Numbered from the stretch's first letter, positions 35,863 to 48,632 are shown. The stretch: 64,000 bases of DNA from Certhia americana (GCA_018697195.1 CM031858.1:108500944-108564943), one strand, 5' to 3'. Notes: generated from the sequence alone by a model not told the origin. Numbers and translations are program-made.

Positions 35863-38800
35863 TTCAGATTTTAAAAATAAGGTGAGAAAGAGCTAGATTT
35901 TTCTGCCCAAAGCACTTATAATTATTTGGTTCAATGTCTGCCCTGTCATAGAGGCTCTCCCTTTGGGTTCTGATCCTTTGATTTCCAACTCTGCACAGAA
36001 ACTGAAACATTCAGTAGTTCCCACCACAGTCACAACCATATTTTCCTGTTTGAGGGAATCAGGAATAGGAAAGTTGCAACAGAGTCTGAGTCTTCCCCAG
36101 TTTGGAGTTCCCCTGCAGGTGAGTGACACAAAGAGATCTTGGACTACAGAGCTCTTCCAGCTTCTTTAGCAGCATCCAGCCCAGACCCTCAAATGTGAAG
36201 GGACCCAGGTCCTCAGTCTCTAGGTTCAGTCTCTTATTGCTATTCTCCTCAGCACTGAGTTCTGTCCATAGCATAACTTAAAGAGTAAGAGCCATGGACT
36301 TCATATGAGGAAATAATGGAGGATTTCAGAATTTAGAATTTTGCAAGGGAAAATACTCCTTCCTGGTCATATAGTCTTGCTGTGTACACATGCCAGAGTT
36401 GCTTCTGATCTGTTATTCAAATGAATTCTCAGTGAAAAAATCATGTATGTGGCGTGAAGAGGAGAAAAAAATATCACAAATGATCCTATAATGGAACTGA
36501 AAAATATGGAGTCACAGAATCCAGATGACAAAAATAGATTAATTTTTGATGTAGTGCACTGCGGTTAATCCTTGTGCTCACAGTATACTTTATTTAGAAT
36601 CACTGCAGAATTCCTCCTCTGTTTTTTCTCTATGAAATTAGACTGTAGCGATATGCTTCAGACATCACAGGAGCCTAAAGGTATTTGATTTAATTTATAT
36701 CTATGAGTTTTGTTGTTTGTTCATTTATTTTAATCACTGTTGGTTTTCTCTCCCTTTGACTATCCTAGATTTTTGTTCTGATACATCATTGGTTATTCTA
36801 ATCTAAACAGTTCTTCACTGAATTCAGGTTCCTCAAAATTTCAAAGTACAGCAATCTCATTTGAGAACGAGAATCATTAAAAGGAACTGTAGAATTAAAC
36901 TATCTCAGAAGCAGAACGTGCAGTTATAATGTTCCTATAATGTTTATCGTGGTAATTCCAATCCTCATGTTAGCACCTGAGATTTAATGAGATTTTGAAC
37001 TTAGTATTTTTAGATACAATTATTATTTTAAAGAATATGTAAATATTTGTAAATATTACAATGTATTAGGATGCTGGGGTTTTTTTGGTCGTTGTTTTTG
37101 TTAATTATTCAAATGCATTGTTTCATAACGTATTCAAAGTTTAACCAAAATATTTCACTGTTATATGACAAAAATATTTGGATACTGAATCTTAAAAAAT
37201 TAGTGATTGATGCCAATTGTAAGAAAAAAAAATAGAACAACATATTCCACAATTTGAAGCTGACATCCATTTGTATTTACTTACTCAGTTATCACTTTTC
37301 AGCATGCAATTGCATTAATATTTTTAGATGTTGGATGGTTTGACATTTTGTTCCAACCCTAGACAGCCAACTATGCCTTCAGATGGGTCTCTGCCAGCTA
37401 AAAATACACTCCTAGATAAGAACATACAACCTCCACATTAATATTGGTGACACACAGAAATAGATTGCTGAGCTCCGATAATTAACTCCAAAGGATTCTG
37501 TGGCTTGTCCATTACTATGCTGGGTCCTAGCTTGAATATATGCATGAGTAGAAAGCTGAACAGCCTGTATATCTGAGGGGTTAATGGCTACTTTCATTGG
37601 AGAACTGTGGTCTGGTACAACCCTGCAGCTCCTAGCAATATAGGAGCATAGAATACAGAGGAAAAAGGAGTGTCTGGGTCATGGGAACAGATTCTTACAC
37701 CGTGGTGCTTTCCACAGACATTGCCATAAAGCAATAATACTTTAGTTACTGTTTGCAGCTGTTCATTTGCTTGAAGCTTACACCATCAGAAGGCTGCTCC
37801 AGACAGTGACTCGTACAATGTGAGAAAACTTTTCATTTAAAAATTAATTTATCATCAGTGAGTCACAGCTTTGTCTTAAACTGTATGCTGGTGTGTCTAG
37901 CATGGCAATGCAAGTTGATTCACCTCTTCACAAAGAAACACAGTGGAGGCTTCCCTAGCAGATGGACAAAAAACTTCTCAGTCTTGCTAGAACAGAGTGA
38001 ATAGAAAAAATTCTGGTCACTGCCATATAATCTCTGTAATCCAAGTTTTGACTCTCACTCTGCATGAGATGAATCAGTTCTTTGATGACAAATAAAAACC
38101 TTGTCTGCATTGGTGGGATTCATGATTTTCTTTTCAATGGGCAGAGGGATGTTTTATTCTTTTGCATACCAGACTGTGAACATGAGAGAGAGTTCTAGAT
38201 GCCTTATTGTTTGAGAGTTCAAAGGCTGTAGGGGACATGTCTGCCTTGCAAAAAGGAGATTTAGGAAAAGAAAGGTTAATATTTTAAGTATTTTTCTTCC
38301 TGTTTTGCTCCTTATATTACATTTGCAGGTGCCATTCATATAAGTCATAGAACTGCAGGAATATATTTTAGCCTACAACAGATAACTTGTTGTAAGTTTT
38401 TCCATCTCCCTCTTTCTCTGCTTAAACCATTACTCCTGAGATAGGTGTACCTGTATTTGTTGGGCTAATATTGGGGAACAGGTCTTGCCAATATTTTTGT
38501 ACTCTGCACACAGAGAGTAATGTCCTGTGAGCAGAAGTTGCTTTGGGGAATACTGCAGCCCTGGCAGTCAAAGGTTTCACCAACATTGCTTCACTGAGGA
38601 CAGAAAAATTCAACAATATCTGAATTGCGGAGCTCCCAGAAGACCATTTTATTCTGAATCTAGGGTGTGAGAACTTTTGTTTTTAAATCACTGTGCCATG
38701 TAGTTAGAGCAAAAGGTTTTATAAAAGCAGCATTTACTTATCTGGATTCCTTGAATTTCTCTTCCACTGTTTATAATGAACTAATCTGGTGCTCAGAAAA

Positions 38801-39095
38801 ATGTGAAAAAGCCTTTTACAGAAAGCAGTAGAAAGACATTTTATGTTCCTTTTTACTGATTACTTTTCCTTGATGCTAGGAAACAATTATTTTAAGTGGA
38901 TTACTTCCAAAGAATAACTTAATTTGATAATAAAACAAATACTACTTTCCCATTTATTGATGAATCAAGCAAGGTAATTGGATTTATTACTTCTGAATCT
39001 ATGAGTAATCCTGTTTCCAAATCACATATGTGTTTCCTCCTCTGCTTTTATGTTTGTCAGGAGATGACAATTATTTATTCATTCTTTTCTGGCAG

Positions 39096-39097
<2 letters not shown>

Positions 39098-39134
<37 letters not shown>
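39098..39134. repeat. 37-base poly-T tract
   Basis: An uninterrupted T run follows 'CTTTTCTGGCAGAA' and precedes 'ATCTGGACAAC'. I see no AATAAA-type signal in the right place on the minus strand and no flanking duplication, so it is not clearly a retrocopy tail. Its length may be imprecise in the assembly. Confidence 0.9.
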
Positions 39135-39136
<2 letters not shown>

Positions 39137-42100
39137 CTGGACAACAAGAATCTTAATCACAGTTTCTGAGCTCAAAATAGAGCTAATTTATACTTAACAC
39201 AATATACATCCTCGGTGGAGAAAAGTGAGTTTCAGTCATTCTGAGTAGCTAAAAATACTAGTTAATTAAAACAGATCTTGCATTCCTATCTACAATATGC
39301 ACACTAATTGGGAAATACATATAGCATTGTTATGGTGCTGTTTTGAACTCTTGAGTGTCAGGAAGCTGAGAGGCCCTTGGGACATACATCCTGGGCAGCT
39401 ACATAGGAGATGCCTTTGATAGGCATATACAGCTAATCTGGGGAGTGGCCATGCCCAGTGTTATTGACATTTCTCCTTCCTCTGCTTTTTAACTTTATAC
39501 TACAAATCCACATGCTGGCTCTTTAGAAGATTATAGACTATTTTAGACATAATAAAATAGTGGAAGATTTTTCAGCTAACTGAATTAGTCAAATACTCTT
39601 TTTTTTAGTAGCTAATCTATCAGCATTTAAGAATTTCTTTCACTTGGAGATCTCACATCAGTTTACAAACATTAAGTAAACTTTTTAGAGTCTGCACTTA
39701 AATTCTTTATACAGGGGTTGTTTACATCTACAGTGGTCTACCAATATAGCTATACCCATTCACACCAGCATGTTTCTGACGTGGAAATGCAACTTCCATT
39801 AGAAAAACTCTTCCTCTTTCAGTAGAGAATAAAATCTGTTCTTTGAGGAACTAAGTCTCCATATTCTGGTTTAAAGTGTGATATCTTTTCATACTCCTGT
39901 TCTGCTCAGCAATGCTAGCAAAACTTTTAAAAGTAGATCAAATCATGAGCTGGATGTGCTAAAGAAGCTCATTCAAACTCAGATTATTTTCTTCTGTATA
40001 GGACAAACGACCCTTGTGCTCAAAATACATTACTGTATTGATGGGATTCATTGATCAGCATAGGCCTTTGGTCCCTTTGATAAAGATGTAAATCTGCTAT
40101 ATTCCCCAGCTCCATCACCTTTACTCTCTGCACCAGTGTTGTTCTCTTGCCTGATAAAGTGTTGCTTAAAAAGGGACTTCCAGAGCTGAATGAACCCATC
40201 TGTAGAGATTGAATTGAAGAGCCAGCTTCTGTTATGTGGAACCATAACAAAATTGCATCTGCTGCAAAGCACTGTTCTGCTAACTATCATTTTTTTACTA
40301 TGACTCTGATGAGATTTAGACATTTCTTTAATGGTGGTCAGCAGTGAAGGATGATTCACTTGGGAGTTTCCAGGGTTTCCAGGCTACCAAGCCTCGTGGT
40401 GGTTTTCAGTTGAAACATTTCAATCCAGCTTTTCCATTTGTAGATGGAAAATCTTTTTTTTTCTACACTTTCAAAGCCAGTGCTGCACTTGCTTTTCTTA
40501 TTTTTTTTTTTTTTCTTTTCTCCAAATGAGAACAGAATGTGGTGTTTGAACTGAAATACATTCTTGGGTGGAATAGAAGAAGGAAGAAGGAAAGACATGT
40601 AATTTGCTAAAATATGCTATAGGCTTTGTGGTACCATGGCAAACTTTGCTCCTGCTGAGTCTACTAAAAGGCAAAAATTCTGTATCTACATTTCCCTGAT
40701 TGCTACCAAATTTTTCCCTGTGCCTCCTTCTATGAAGTGACAGAAAAACCCAGTTCTTTTGGACTAATGATATATACTTTTTCCTCCTCAGTTGCTTCTG
40801 TCTCCCCTCATTGTTCCCAGAAAGGGAGGGACTATTACTGACCATTTCAGGGCATTGTAGGGCTTTCTCACATCACTTCCAACGCATTCCTTGCCTTCGC
40901 TCACCCAGGAAGAATCTGCTGTGTTTGATTTCTGTCTCAGGTCACTTGTTTCACAGCTACGTGCCAGGTCAGTGCCAGTGAGTTGTCCTGCATGGCAGAG
41001 CTCTGGTATACAGGCTGGTGGGTCAAGTTTCACACACTCAAAAGGAGTCAGTGTTAAGACAAAGAGAGACAGCATGTGTTTCAGTGCCAGTAATGAATAA
41101 ACTACCACATCAACTACACAGCATGAACATCTTTATCCAGCTGTGTTTATAAATTATTTTCATTAATTATCGTTGTTCCTATCACTTGACACAAACAAGG
41201 ACTTTTTTTAAGTGTCTGTTTTATTAATCCATTATTCTTTTGAAGGATAATATCTGTCTTCCCCTCCCTGCCTTTAACTGTCCAGAGATACATCGCTTTC
41301 AAAAATAAATCTCCACATGCAGCCCTGCAAACTACTGCTCTTTGGATAATCACTTATGAAAGAAGATACCTTTTTCTTCTGTCCACCATGAATTAAAATG
41401 AAATTGCTTATAATCTATCTTTTAAAACCCTGTGGTCAAATTTATGCCTGGCATCACAGTGCAGGAAACAGCATAATGGCACAGTGGATGAGCTCAGTCT
41501 CAAGAGTTTAGTTGTGCTTTGAAAGCTTTTTGATGTATTGTTGTACTTTATTTATATTTTTAATTTTTTTAAAAAAATTTGGTTAGCTTTTTTAATACTA
41601 AAGCTGTTTAGGAGCTGTGTTAGTAACCTGAACTTTCTAATACTGACTCCAACTGGAGCACAACCCTAATAAAGCTAAAGGCATTTTAGCCTTTGTGTCA
41701 ATGATTACAGTGCAAAACCAGCAAAAAATGGTTATTTTTCAGATATGCATTTTGAGAGACTGGAAGTACTTCTGAATATTTTGACTACAGAGAAGCTTTT
41801 TGAATTCAGACAAATGCATTTCACACAATTCATTTCAGGGCTGATTCATTTTATCTGTGTCTCCTGTGCCAAGTGGAAACATTAGGCCTCTTTAAAAAAT
41901 GATGGGGGATAATAAATGCTCCAGGCATTTGTTTTGCTGAAATGAAGTAATGGCAGAGAAGCATATGGTGAAATATATTTTTAATTACTTTTTAAGAATG
42001 TTAAATGTTTTTTCCTTATTTTCATATTTAATGTTCTTGATCAAGCTTGCTAAATAGGCAGCTCTTATGGAACACTCCACTTTGTGCAATAACACATGAC

Positions 42101-42961
42101 TAATTTTATGGGCAGTACTGTATATCCCTGTGTGTCAGCACTGTATTAGCTGTAGAACTTTGTTTATGATGTTTTGTGCCATCCAAGGAAGCTGGGATTG
42201 TGAGTGGGCTGTTTTGTTCCTGTTTCATTTTTTCCCCATTAAGCCCACAGCTCTCAATACCTTTGTTGAGAGGTTTTGTTTTCTTATATTTTTGTTTGTG
42301 CATGCAGAGCAGGAAATATGATTCTCTTCTGTTAGACTAAACAAAAGGAAATCCACCTGAGACTGAGAGGAGACACCAGTCTCCCTTTTAACAACTTCAC
42401 TTCTAAATCACCCTTCCATCCCCTTCCTTCGTCTCCCGCCCTGTTGCACAGGCTCCACACTAAAGCAAAGTGAACAAAGGACACCTGTACCCAGCCCTAC
42501 TAAAGAGAAAAAAGCTGCTAGTGCCTAAAGGCTGGAGCTGAGATGAAAGTATGATGGCTACAGGTGGTGTCTAGGCTGTAGATATACCTGCACAAGGGAA
42601 ACATGAGCCTATTGCACAATTCCAGTAAATAATAAACTGTAAAGTAAGTGACATCACAGGAGGGTGCAGGGGGAAACAAAGATACAACTGTCACCACTTG
42701 TCTGCACACATCTGTTTGGGATGTACAGAAAGGTTCTTTCAATACAAAATATAAAGACAAAGTAAGAAAACCTGGCAATTTGCTGTCAACACTTACAACA
42801 GGCGACCACATTCTCCCCTCACTTGTTACAGAGCTGGCACAAATTCTTTTTCTGAAGATGTCACGGTCATCACTGGTATGAGCAGAGGAATGCTTCTTGT
42901 AGTATGCCCTGGAGATCAACAGTCCCAGGTTATTTCAGAGCAGTGCATCCTTTCCAGAGTT

Positions 42962-42989
42962 GAGAAGTCTCTCCTCACAGAGACTTCTC
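42962..42989. repeat. 11-bp inverted repeat with 6-base loop
   Basis: GAGAAGTCTCT (42962-42972) and AGAGACTTCTC (42979-42989) pair perfectly around CCTCAC. No longer extension is possible, so it is too short for a typical microRNA precursor. Confidence 0.85.
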
Positions 42990-44596
42990 TGTAACCATCA
43001 CCCTCTTTTTCAGCTTGAGTGGCTTTTCTTCCTGCGGCCGTGGCAGTGCAGCAGAAAGGAGTTGGGATGGCTCTCTCACATGTCCAGCACTTCCTTTCTC
43101 ACTGCTAGTGATTCAGGGGATTAAAGCAGCAGGATATAAAACAACAGATGGGGATTTCATTCATTCTCTGGGCTTTGAAAACTGACTCTGAGGAATATAT
43201 CCATTGTTATTATTGTGACCTTCAGTATGCTGCATGCAGATTTCAGTTTAAAGTGGGAGGGGGATATCCACAGGTCTGAGGCAGTGGCCTCCACTGTGGG
43301 AGGGAAATACTGTGCTGACAGCTTATCCACATTATTCAAGCAGAAAAAACAGCTTGTAGCAAAGGTCAGAGCACTGAACATGTAAAAGATACTCCTTTTT
43401 CTCCATCTTTTCCCCTTCTCACTGGGATGGATCCAGGGCAGAGGGGCAGAGGAGCAGAAGCAGACTGGGTGAGAGTAGAAGCGAAGCCGACATATCTGTC
43501 TTGTGATGAGTTGCTGATATCTCAGACCTGCCCCTGGTACTGGGAAAAAAGCCAAAAAACGGAAAAGAGAAGCAAGAATTTGCCTGAGGGAGAAGCAAGG
43601 CCATGGCAGTCAGTGGCCTGTCTCCCACGCTGCCTGAAGCTGCAGAGGAGGAACCAGGCAGCTCTGGGACTGCTGGTGTGACTTTTGGGACACACTTCTG
43701 TGGCAGAAGACAGAACCACTGCCTTTCGACCTCGGATCAGTGGGGCAACCTTGTGTGGGTGGTCTCCAAGAGGGAGGAGAGAATTTTCCCATAGTTCTTT
43801 TTCTTCCTAGATTGCTTGCCAGAGGGCTCCCTGGGTAAACCCTGGGCTTCAGCCTCCGGATAAGGAATGAAAGAAATAGCCTCCAGAAATGCTCTCATTC
43901 TTGTTTTAACAGATACCAAAGGGAAGGGTTAGTCCCAGGGAAGAATTTGCTTCTGGGACTCATAGCATGGGAGTGCTGTGAAGCTTTCAGAACCCGGATG
44001 TGAGGAACAACATTATCTTTTTCAGAGTCTTTGCTTTTAATCTCCATGTGTAAAAAATTGGGTCAGTTGTGCATGGCCAGAGACAGCAGTACTCCTTGCA
44101 CTGTAGCTTACTTACTGGAGATAACACTTCCTATAAATCAAGACAGCCTGTAAAAAAATGACAAAAACTGTGAAGTTCAGCTTGCCAGGAAACTGTTATC
44201 ATGCATGTGTATTTTTTTTAGGAAAAAAAATAAATTTGATATCCACATCCTGTTTTGTCAATCTTTTAAAACCCCTGACAGGGATGTGAATGTTGTTCAA
44301 GAGCTATTACATGTCATGATGATAATTTGTTCCTTTTGAAGAGTGTGATGTCTAAGTCGTTTTTGATGATTACATTTCCTTTCTCTGTATTTATTCGAAA
44401 GGAACTTTTCAGACCTGAGAATTGTTTGCAAATAGTGCGCATAAATGATTAGTAGTGCTTTCAGTCATGCAGTTTGATACTTTTTCCCTTTAGATGTTAG
44501 TCTAGGTGTGAACACTATGCCCTACCTAGTGCATAAAGGACAGATCTTAACTGCTGAAAGATTTGGAATGATTTAACAGTAAAACCAGTCACTTCC

Positions 44597-46217
44597 CATA
44601 GAATCATAAAATCAGAGAATGGTTTGAGTTGGAAGGGATCTTAAAGATCATCTAGTTCCAGCCCCCCTGCCATAGGCAGGGACACCTTCCACTAGACCAG
44701 ATTGCTCAGACTTCCATCCAAGCTGGCCTTGAACCCTTCCCGGGATGGAGCATTCACAATTTCTCTATAAGAGAATTTCTCACGGTAATCTTTTCTTTTC
44801 CAGGATGAATAGCCCCAGCACTCTCAGCCTTTTTTTTACAGGAGAGGTGCTCTAGTCCTCTGATCATATTCATGGCCCTCCTCTGGACTCATTCTAACAG
44901 GTTCACATCCTTCTTTCGTTGGGGACCCCAGAGCCGGACACAGTACTACAGGTGGGGTCTCACAAGAGCAGGGTATGAGGAAAGAATTGTCTCCCTTGAC
45001 CTGCTGGTCTCACTGTGCTCTTTCAGGTTCTGTAGATATTCTTGAGCCTGATCTTCTCCTTCAGCTGAAAGTTCTTCACTCTCTCAGTCCCTGCCTTTGT
45101 CTTCTCAACTTGGACATTTTCCCGTGAAGACTAAAGCAAAACATTCATAGAGTACCTCACACTTTTGCACATTCCAGGTAACCAGGTGTCCCATTTCCTT
45201 CTGACAAGAGACAAGCAGCATTTTCCCTAATCTTTCTTGTATCACTGGCACATCTGTAGAAGCTTTTATTGTTGCTCATGACATTCCTGGTCAGATTTAA
45301 TTCAATCATGGCTTTAGTTTTCCTAACATGATCTCTGGTAGCTCAGACAATTTCCTTGTGTTTCTCTTAGGCTACTTCTTCTGGCTTCCACCATCTGTAA
45401 ACTTTCTTCTTGCATTTGAGTTTGTCCAGGAGCTCCTTGTTCATCCACAGAGGCCTCCTGGTGATTTTACCTGACTTTCTCTTCGTTTGGATACATTTCT
45501 CCTGAGATTGGATGAGGTGATTCTTGAGTATTAACTAGCTTTCTGGGGCCCCTCTTTCCTCCTGGCATCTTACCAACCAAATCCCTGAAGAGGCCCAAGT
45601 CTGCTTTCCTGAAGTCCAGGATAGGGAGGTTGCTCTGAGCCCTCCTCACTGCTGTAAGGATCTCAAATGCCACCAATTCATGGTCAGTGCAGCCAAGGAT
45701 GCCCTTGACCTTCACCTTCCCTAGCAGTGTCTCTCCTTGTTGCTGAGAACAAGGTCCAGCACAGCACCTCTCCTCTTTGGTTCCTCTGTCACTTGGAGGA
45801 GGAAGTTACCATCACTGCATTCCAAGAACCTCCTGGATTCACTGCCCTCCTGTGTTGACCTTCCAACAGAAGTTCCCCCTTAGGACCGCGGCCTGTTAAT
45901 GTGAGGCTGCTCTTATCTGTCTGTAGAGCACCTCAGGCACTCAATATTCCTGGCTGACAGCCTGTGGCAGATGCCCAGTATAAAGTCACCTGCCTCTGCC
46001 CTCCCTTTGGTCCTGACCCACAGGTTCTCTGTTGTCTTCTTGTCCATCCCAAGGCAGAGCTCTATGCACTCCAGCTTATCGCTGATGTAGAGGGTGACAC
46101 TCCTTTGTTGTTTCCCTTGCCTGTCCTTCCTAAAGAGCCTGCATTCTTCCCTCCCAACACTCCAGTTCCTATGAGCCATCCCACTATTTTTGTGTGACCA
46201 TAGCCCTGCAGGTGTGA
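44597..46217 (-). mobile_element. CR1 LINE, 5'-truncated and internally deleted
   Basis: Read on the minus strand, this is a non-LTR retrotransposon of the CR1 family, the dominant LINE of birds. The plus strand opens with the reversed 3' tail (CATAGAATCATAAAATCAG) and then the reversed 3' end of the element ('GGAAGGGATCTTAAAGATCATC', 'CCCTGCCATAGGCAGGGACACC', 'GGCCCTCCTCTGGACTC', 'CAGGTGGGGTCTCAC'). At about 45022 it jumps directly to the linker between endonuclease and reverse transcriptase, then runs through endonuclease-coding sequence to about 46217. The reverse-transcriptase core, including its conserved aspartate box, is therefore missing, with smaller gaps near 44765-44805. It is a dead, old copy. 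The 5' end is truncated inside the endonuclease region, as is usual for CR1. Confidence 0.93.
45121..46217 (-). pseudogene. CR1 ORF2 remnant (endonuclease and linker)
   Basis: ORF2 of CR1 encodes an APE-type endonuclease followed by a reverse transcriptase used for target-primed insertion. Here only part of the endonuclease and the linker remain. One frame (45913-46224) has the endonuclease-side motif LFRKDRQGKQ followed by a LECIELCLGMD segment. Another frame (45467-45715) has GCTDHELVAFEI, the SDHxxV-type block near the endonuclease's C-terminal end, followed by LDFRKADLGLFRDLVGK. The two are out of register, so at least one frameshift separates them. The stretch that should code the GDFN-type metal-binding motif (near 45870) looks shortened by a small deletion. 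The frame starts are not ATG. No functional protein is possible. Confidence 0.88.
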
Positions 46218-46667
46218 AGAGCAAAATCAGTCAGAGCTCTGGGTTATCAAATCCTCCAAATACTTTACACAAGCTAAGGAGGTGGTGTTGAGTAGCAGAA
46301 TGCTGTGTAAGCCTCTGCTGTGTAAGTAAATGCCAGTGCTTCAAACACAAGATTTCCTGTCCTGAGCTTCAATCTATCACCTTCATGTGACATAGTCCTC
46401 CTTTGCAGCTACTATGCCACAGACTAAATTGTTGTCTGATTTTTCAAACTCAAAAGAAACTCAGTTGTTTGATAGTTGAATGCTTCTCTAAGGAATCTAG
46501 GCATCTTACACTAGGTTCACCAGAATAAAAGTTAATCCCAGTCATCTGCCTTTGAAAAGAAGACCCTTCATCACACCAGTAAAGAAAATATTTTGTGAGC
46601 ACTGCAATTTGTTTTCCTGCTAGGTGACAAGCAGCATTTGAGTTTGGATAAAATAGATGTAGGTATT

Positions 46668-46734
46668 TTTGTTGTTGTCAATTGTTGTTTTAATACTCCA
46701 TTATTAGTGTCCTTTACCATTTGACAACAACAAA
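46668..46734. repeat. 14-bp perfect inverted repeat, 39-base loop
   Basis: TTTGTTGTTGTCAA (46668-46681) is matched exactly by TTGACAACAACAAA (46721-46734). Arms of low sequence complexity make a chance origin more likely than usual. A decayed small DNA-transposon end or stem-loop is possible but unsupported. Confidence 0.8.
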
Positions 46735-47745
46735 GGAACAACTTTTCTTGAGAGAAGACCTTTAGATTCCCTGTATCTGCTTAAAGCAATAATTAAACAC
46801 TCAGTGAATTGTCAAAGCAAAGTAGTCATTGTGTTTTAATAGAATATATTATGTACTGAAGTTTGTATAGCTCCTATATTCTGATGAATTTTAGACTTGC
46901 ATCTATTTGTGAAAAAAAGTAGGAAATAGTTGCTTCACAAATTGTGTTTCAAAAGAGATATGATTGAGTAGAGGGACTAATTTTAAAGTGTGCAACAAAC
47001 ATAAGATGCATGTGAAATTAATACCAACTCATTTTATCTTTTTCACCACTAGAAGCAGTGTATCTGACAGCTTTTATAGTATTTGCTGTTTTCTTTTCCA
47101 GTGTTTTCATCTCTGCTGATCCTATTCTTGGATCCATTCTTTCTCCTCCTCTATCTGATTTGACACCTGTTTCCAAATGAAATATACTTTCTATCCTTTG
47201 GTTTTTGAATGGCTTCTCTTTTCTTTTTTACCTTTTATATTAGGTCTGCAAATTATAATAAAACTCATATGACAGATTTCATGTAATGTGGACATACCTG
47301 TTTGGGAACAAGGGGACAGGGCTTTTTCACTTGTTGCTGGGATATTTAAGTAATGGGCAAACGTCATTTAAGCAGATATTCTCTGAAATGCAGAATAGGT
47401 CTTGTATTGTGTCTTTTCTTGTTGGTGACAATATGTCTTGAAATTTATCTGATACTTTGATTCTTCTACATGTCATCTTGTGGCTGCAAAACTGGAGGGA
47501 GGAAGCACATCCTGCAATTTACCACAGAGGACAAAAGAACAAATGTCTCAAATCAGAGAAGTACAGAGAGGCCACCATTATGCATGGAGATGAGGAATGG
47601 CACAGCTGGAGCCACGCATACAGTTTCAGTTGGCACTAAAGTGTTTATCTGGGGTTGGTGTGAGGGTGGAGGAAAGCATGGATTTCATTCATTCTCTGGC
47701 ATTTTTATTACTCTGGTAAATCCTTTCCTAGTACTTTAGCCTCCT

Positions 47746-47801
47746 TCCTTTAAAGGAAGTAAATATGTCCTTTAAAGGAAGTAAATATGTCCTTCAAAGG
47801 A
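47746..47801. repeat. 22-bp minisatellite, about 2.5 copies
   Basis: Two identical 22-base units (47746-47767 and 47768-47789) are followed by a partial third copy (47790-47801) with one T-to-C change. Each unit contains the palindrome TCCTTTAAAGGA, so three palindromes are spaced 22 bases (about two helical turns) apart. Confidence 0.92.
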
Positions 47802-48613
47802 CACTGTTCATTTATTTAAAATTCATTGTAAATCCTTTCCTGAATTTGGGCTCACATCAGAAATGGGCTAAGAAATGAACCAGCTCTGTGAGACAAAGCA
47901 GACAGAGTCTGTATAACATGTACCCCCTTAAAATTAGTTACTGTCTTCTTCTAAAAGCTGTAACAGTGTATGAGTTGTCATCTTGATGTTCTTAGACTGT
48001 CAGTTTGGCTCTAACTAAGCTACCATTTAAGGCCAATTTGTACAGGGAGTAAGAGACTTACAAAAATAATCAACACTAGCTGCTTCCATCTATCCTTTTC
48101 CAGTGAATTATTTTCTATTTAATTCTTACTGATGTTTATCAGCAATTTTCTCATGGATAATTTTTTAATTTTTTTTTTTTTTTTTTTTAATTTTATATTT
48201 CTTTATTCTGTCAAATTTTTCTCGCTAAAGACACTGTTCAATTTCATGGGCCATGCTGGAAAAATATCTGTTATGGCAAGGTGAGGACTCTGAGTCATAG
48301 ATGCTTTTATAATCATCTAAAAAGGAACAAATGCACACCTCCAGAATTGCAGATTTCAATACCTTTTCTAAGAGTACATGGAAGACAGTATCATTTTTGA
48401 AAGCATAATAGTATTTCCAAAATCAAATTAAAGATCTTTCAAGATATCTTATTTTCTGTTCCAAATAATCTTCAATACACAGTGTAACTTTGTCATCCAT
48501 ACAAAAACTTGAAATTACGAGAAACATTGTATGATTCTAGCATCTATTATGCATCTTTTTATTTGTTGAAGGCTTGCTGTAGAATCTGCTTGTTTCCAAG
48601 GAATGAAAATTGC

Positions 48614-48632
48614 TTATTATCCCGGATAATAA
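48614..48632. repeat. 19-bp near-perfect palindrome
   Basis: TTATTATCC-C-GGATAATAA: nine-base arms around a single central C. No further symmetry outside. Confidence 0.85.

Larger units (their letters stand above)
26759..44596. other. Large gene-less interval
   Basis: Nearly 18 kb with no defensible gene and no confidently recognised transposon, which is unusually TE-poor. It holds palindromes (27506-27538, 27630-27647, 35825-35862, 42962-42989), A/C-rich low-complexity tracts (26944-26992, 32598-32634), a T/G-rich tract (33060-33115), the 37-base T run (39098-39134), and an A/T palindrome at 41572-41589. The longest frames (147 codons at 35111-35554, 133 at 42518-42919, 132 at 43157-43555, all minus) have no recognisable domains. 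Confidence 0.5.

Noticed and set aside
42900..43130. Possible CpG-island promoter (the GCGGCCG word near 43036)
   Set aside because: Only one or two CpG-rich words occur; the surrounding sequence is ordinary and not island-like.
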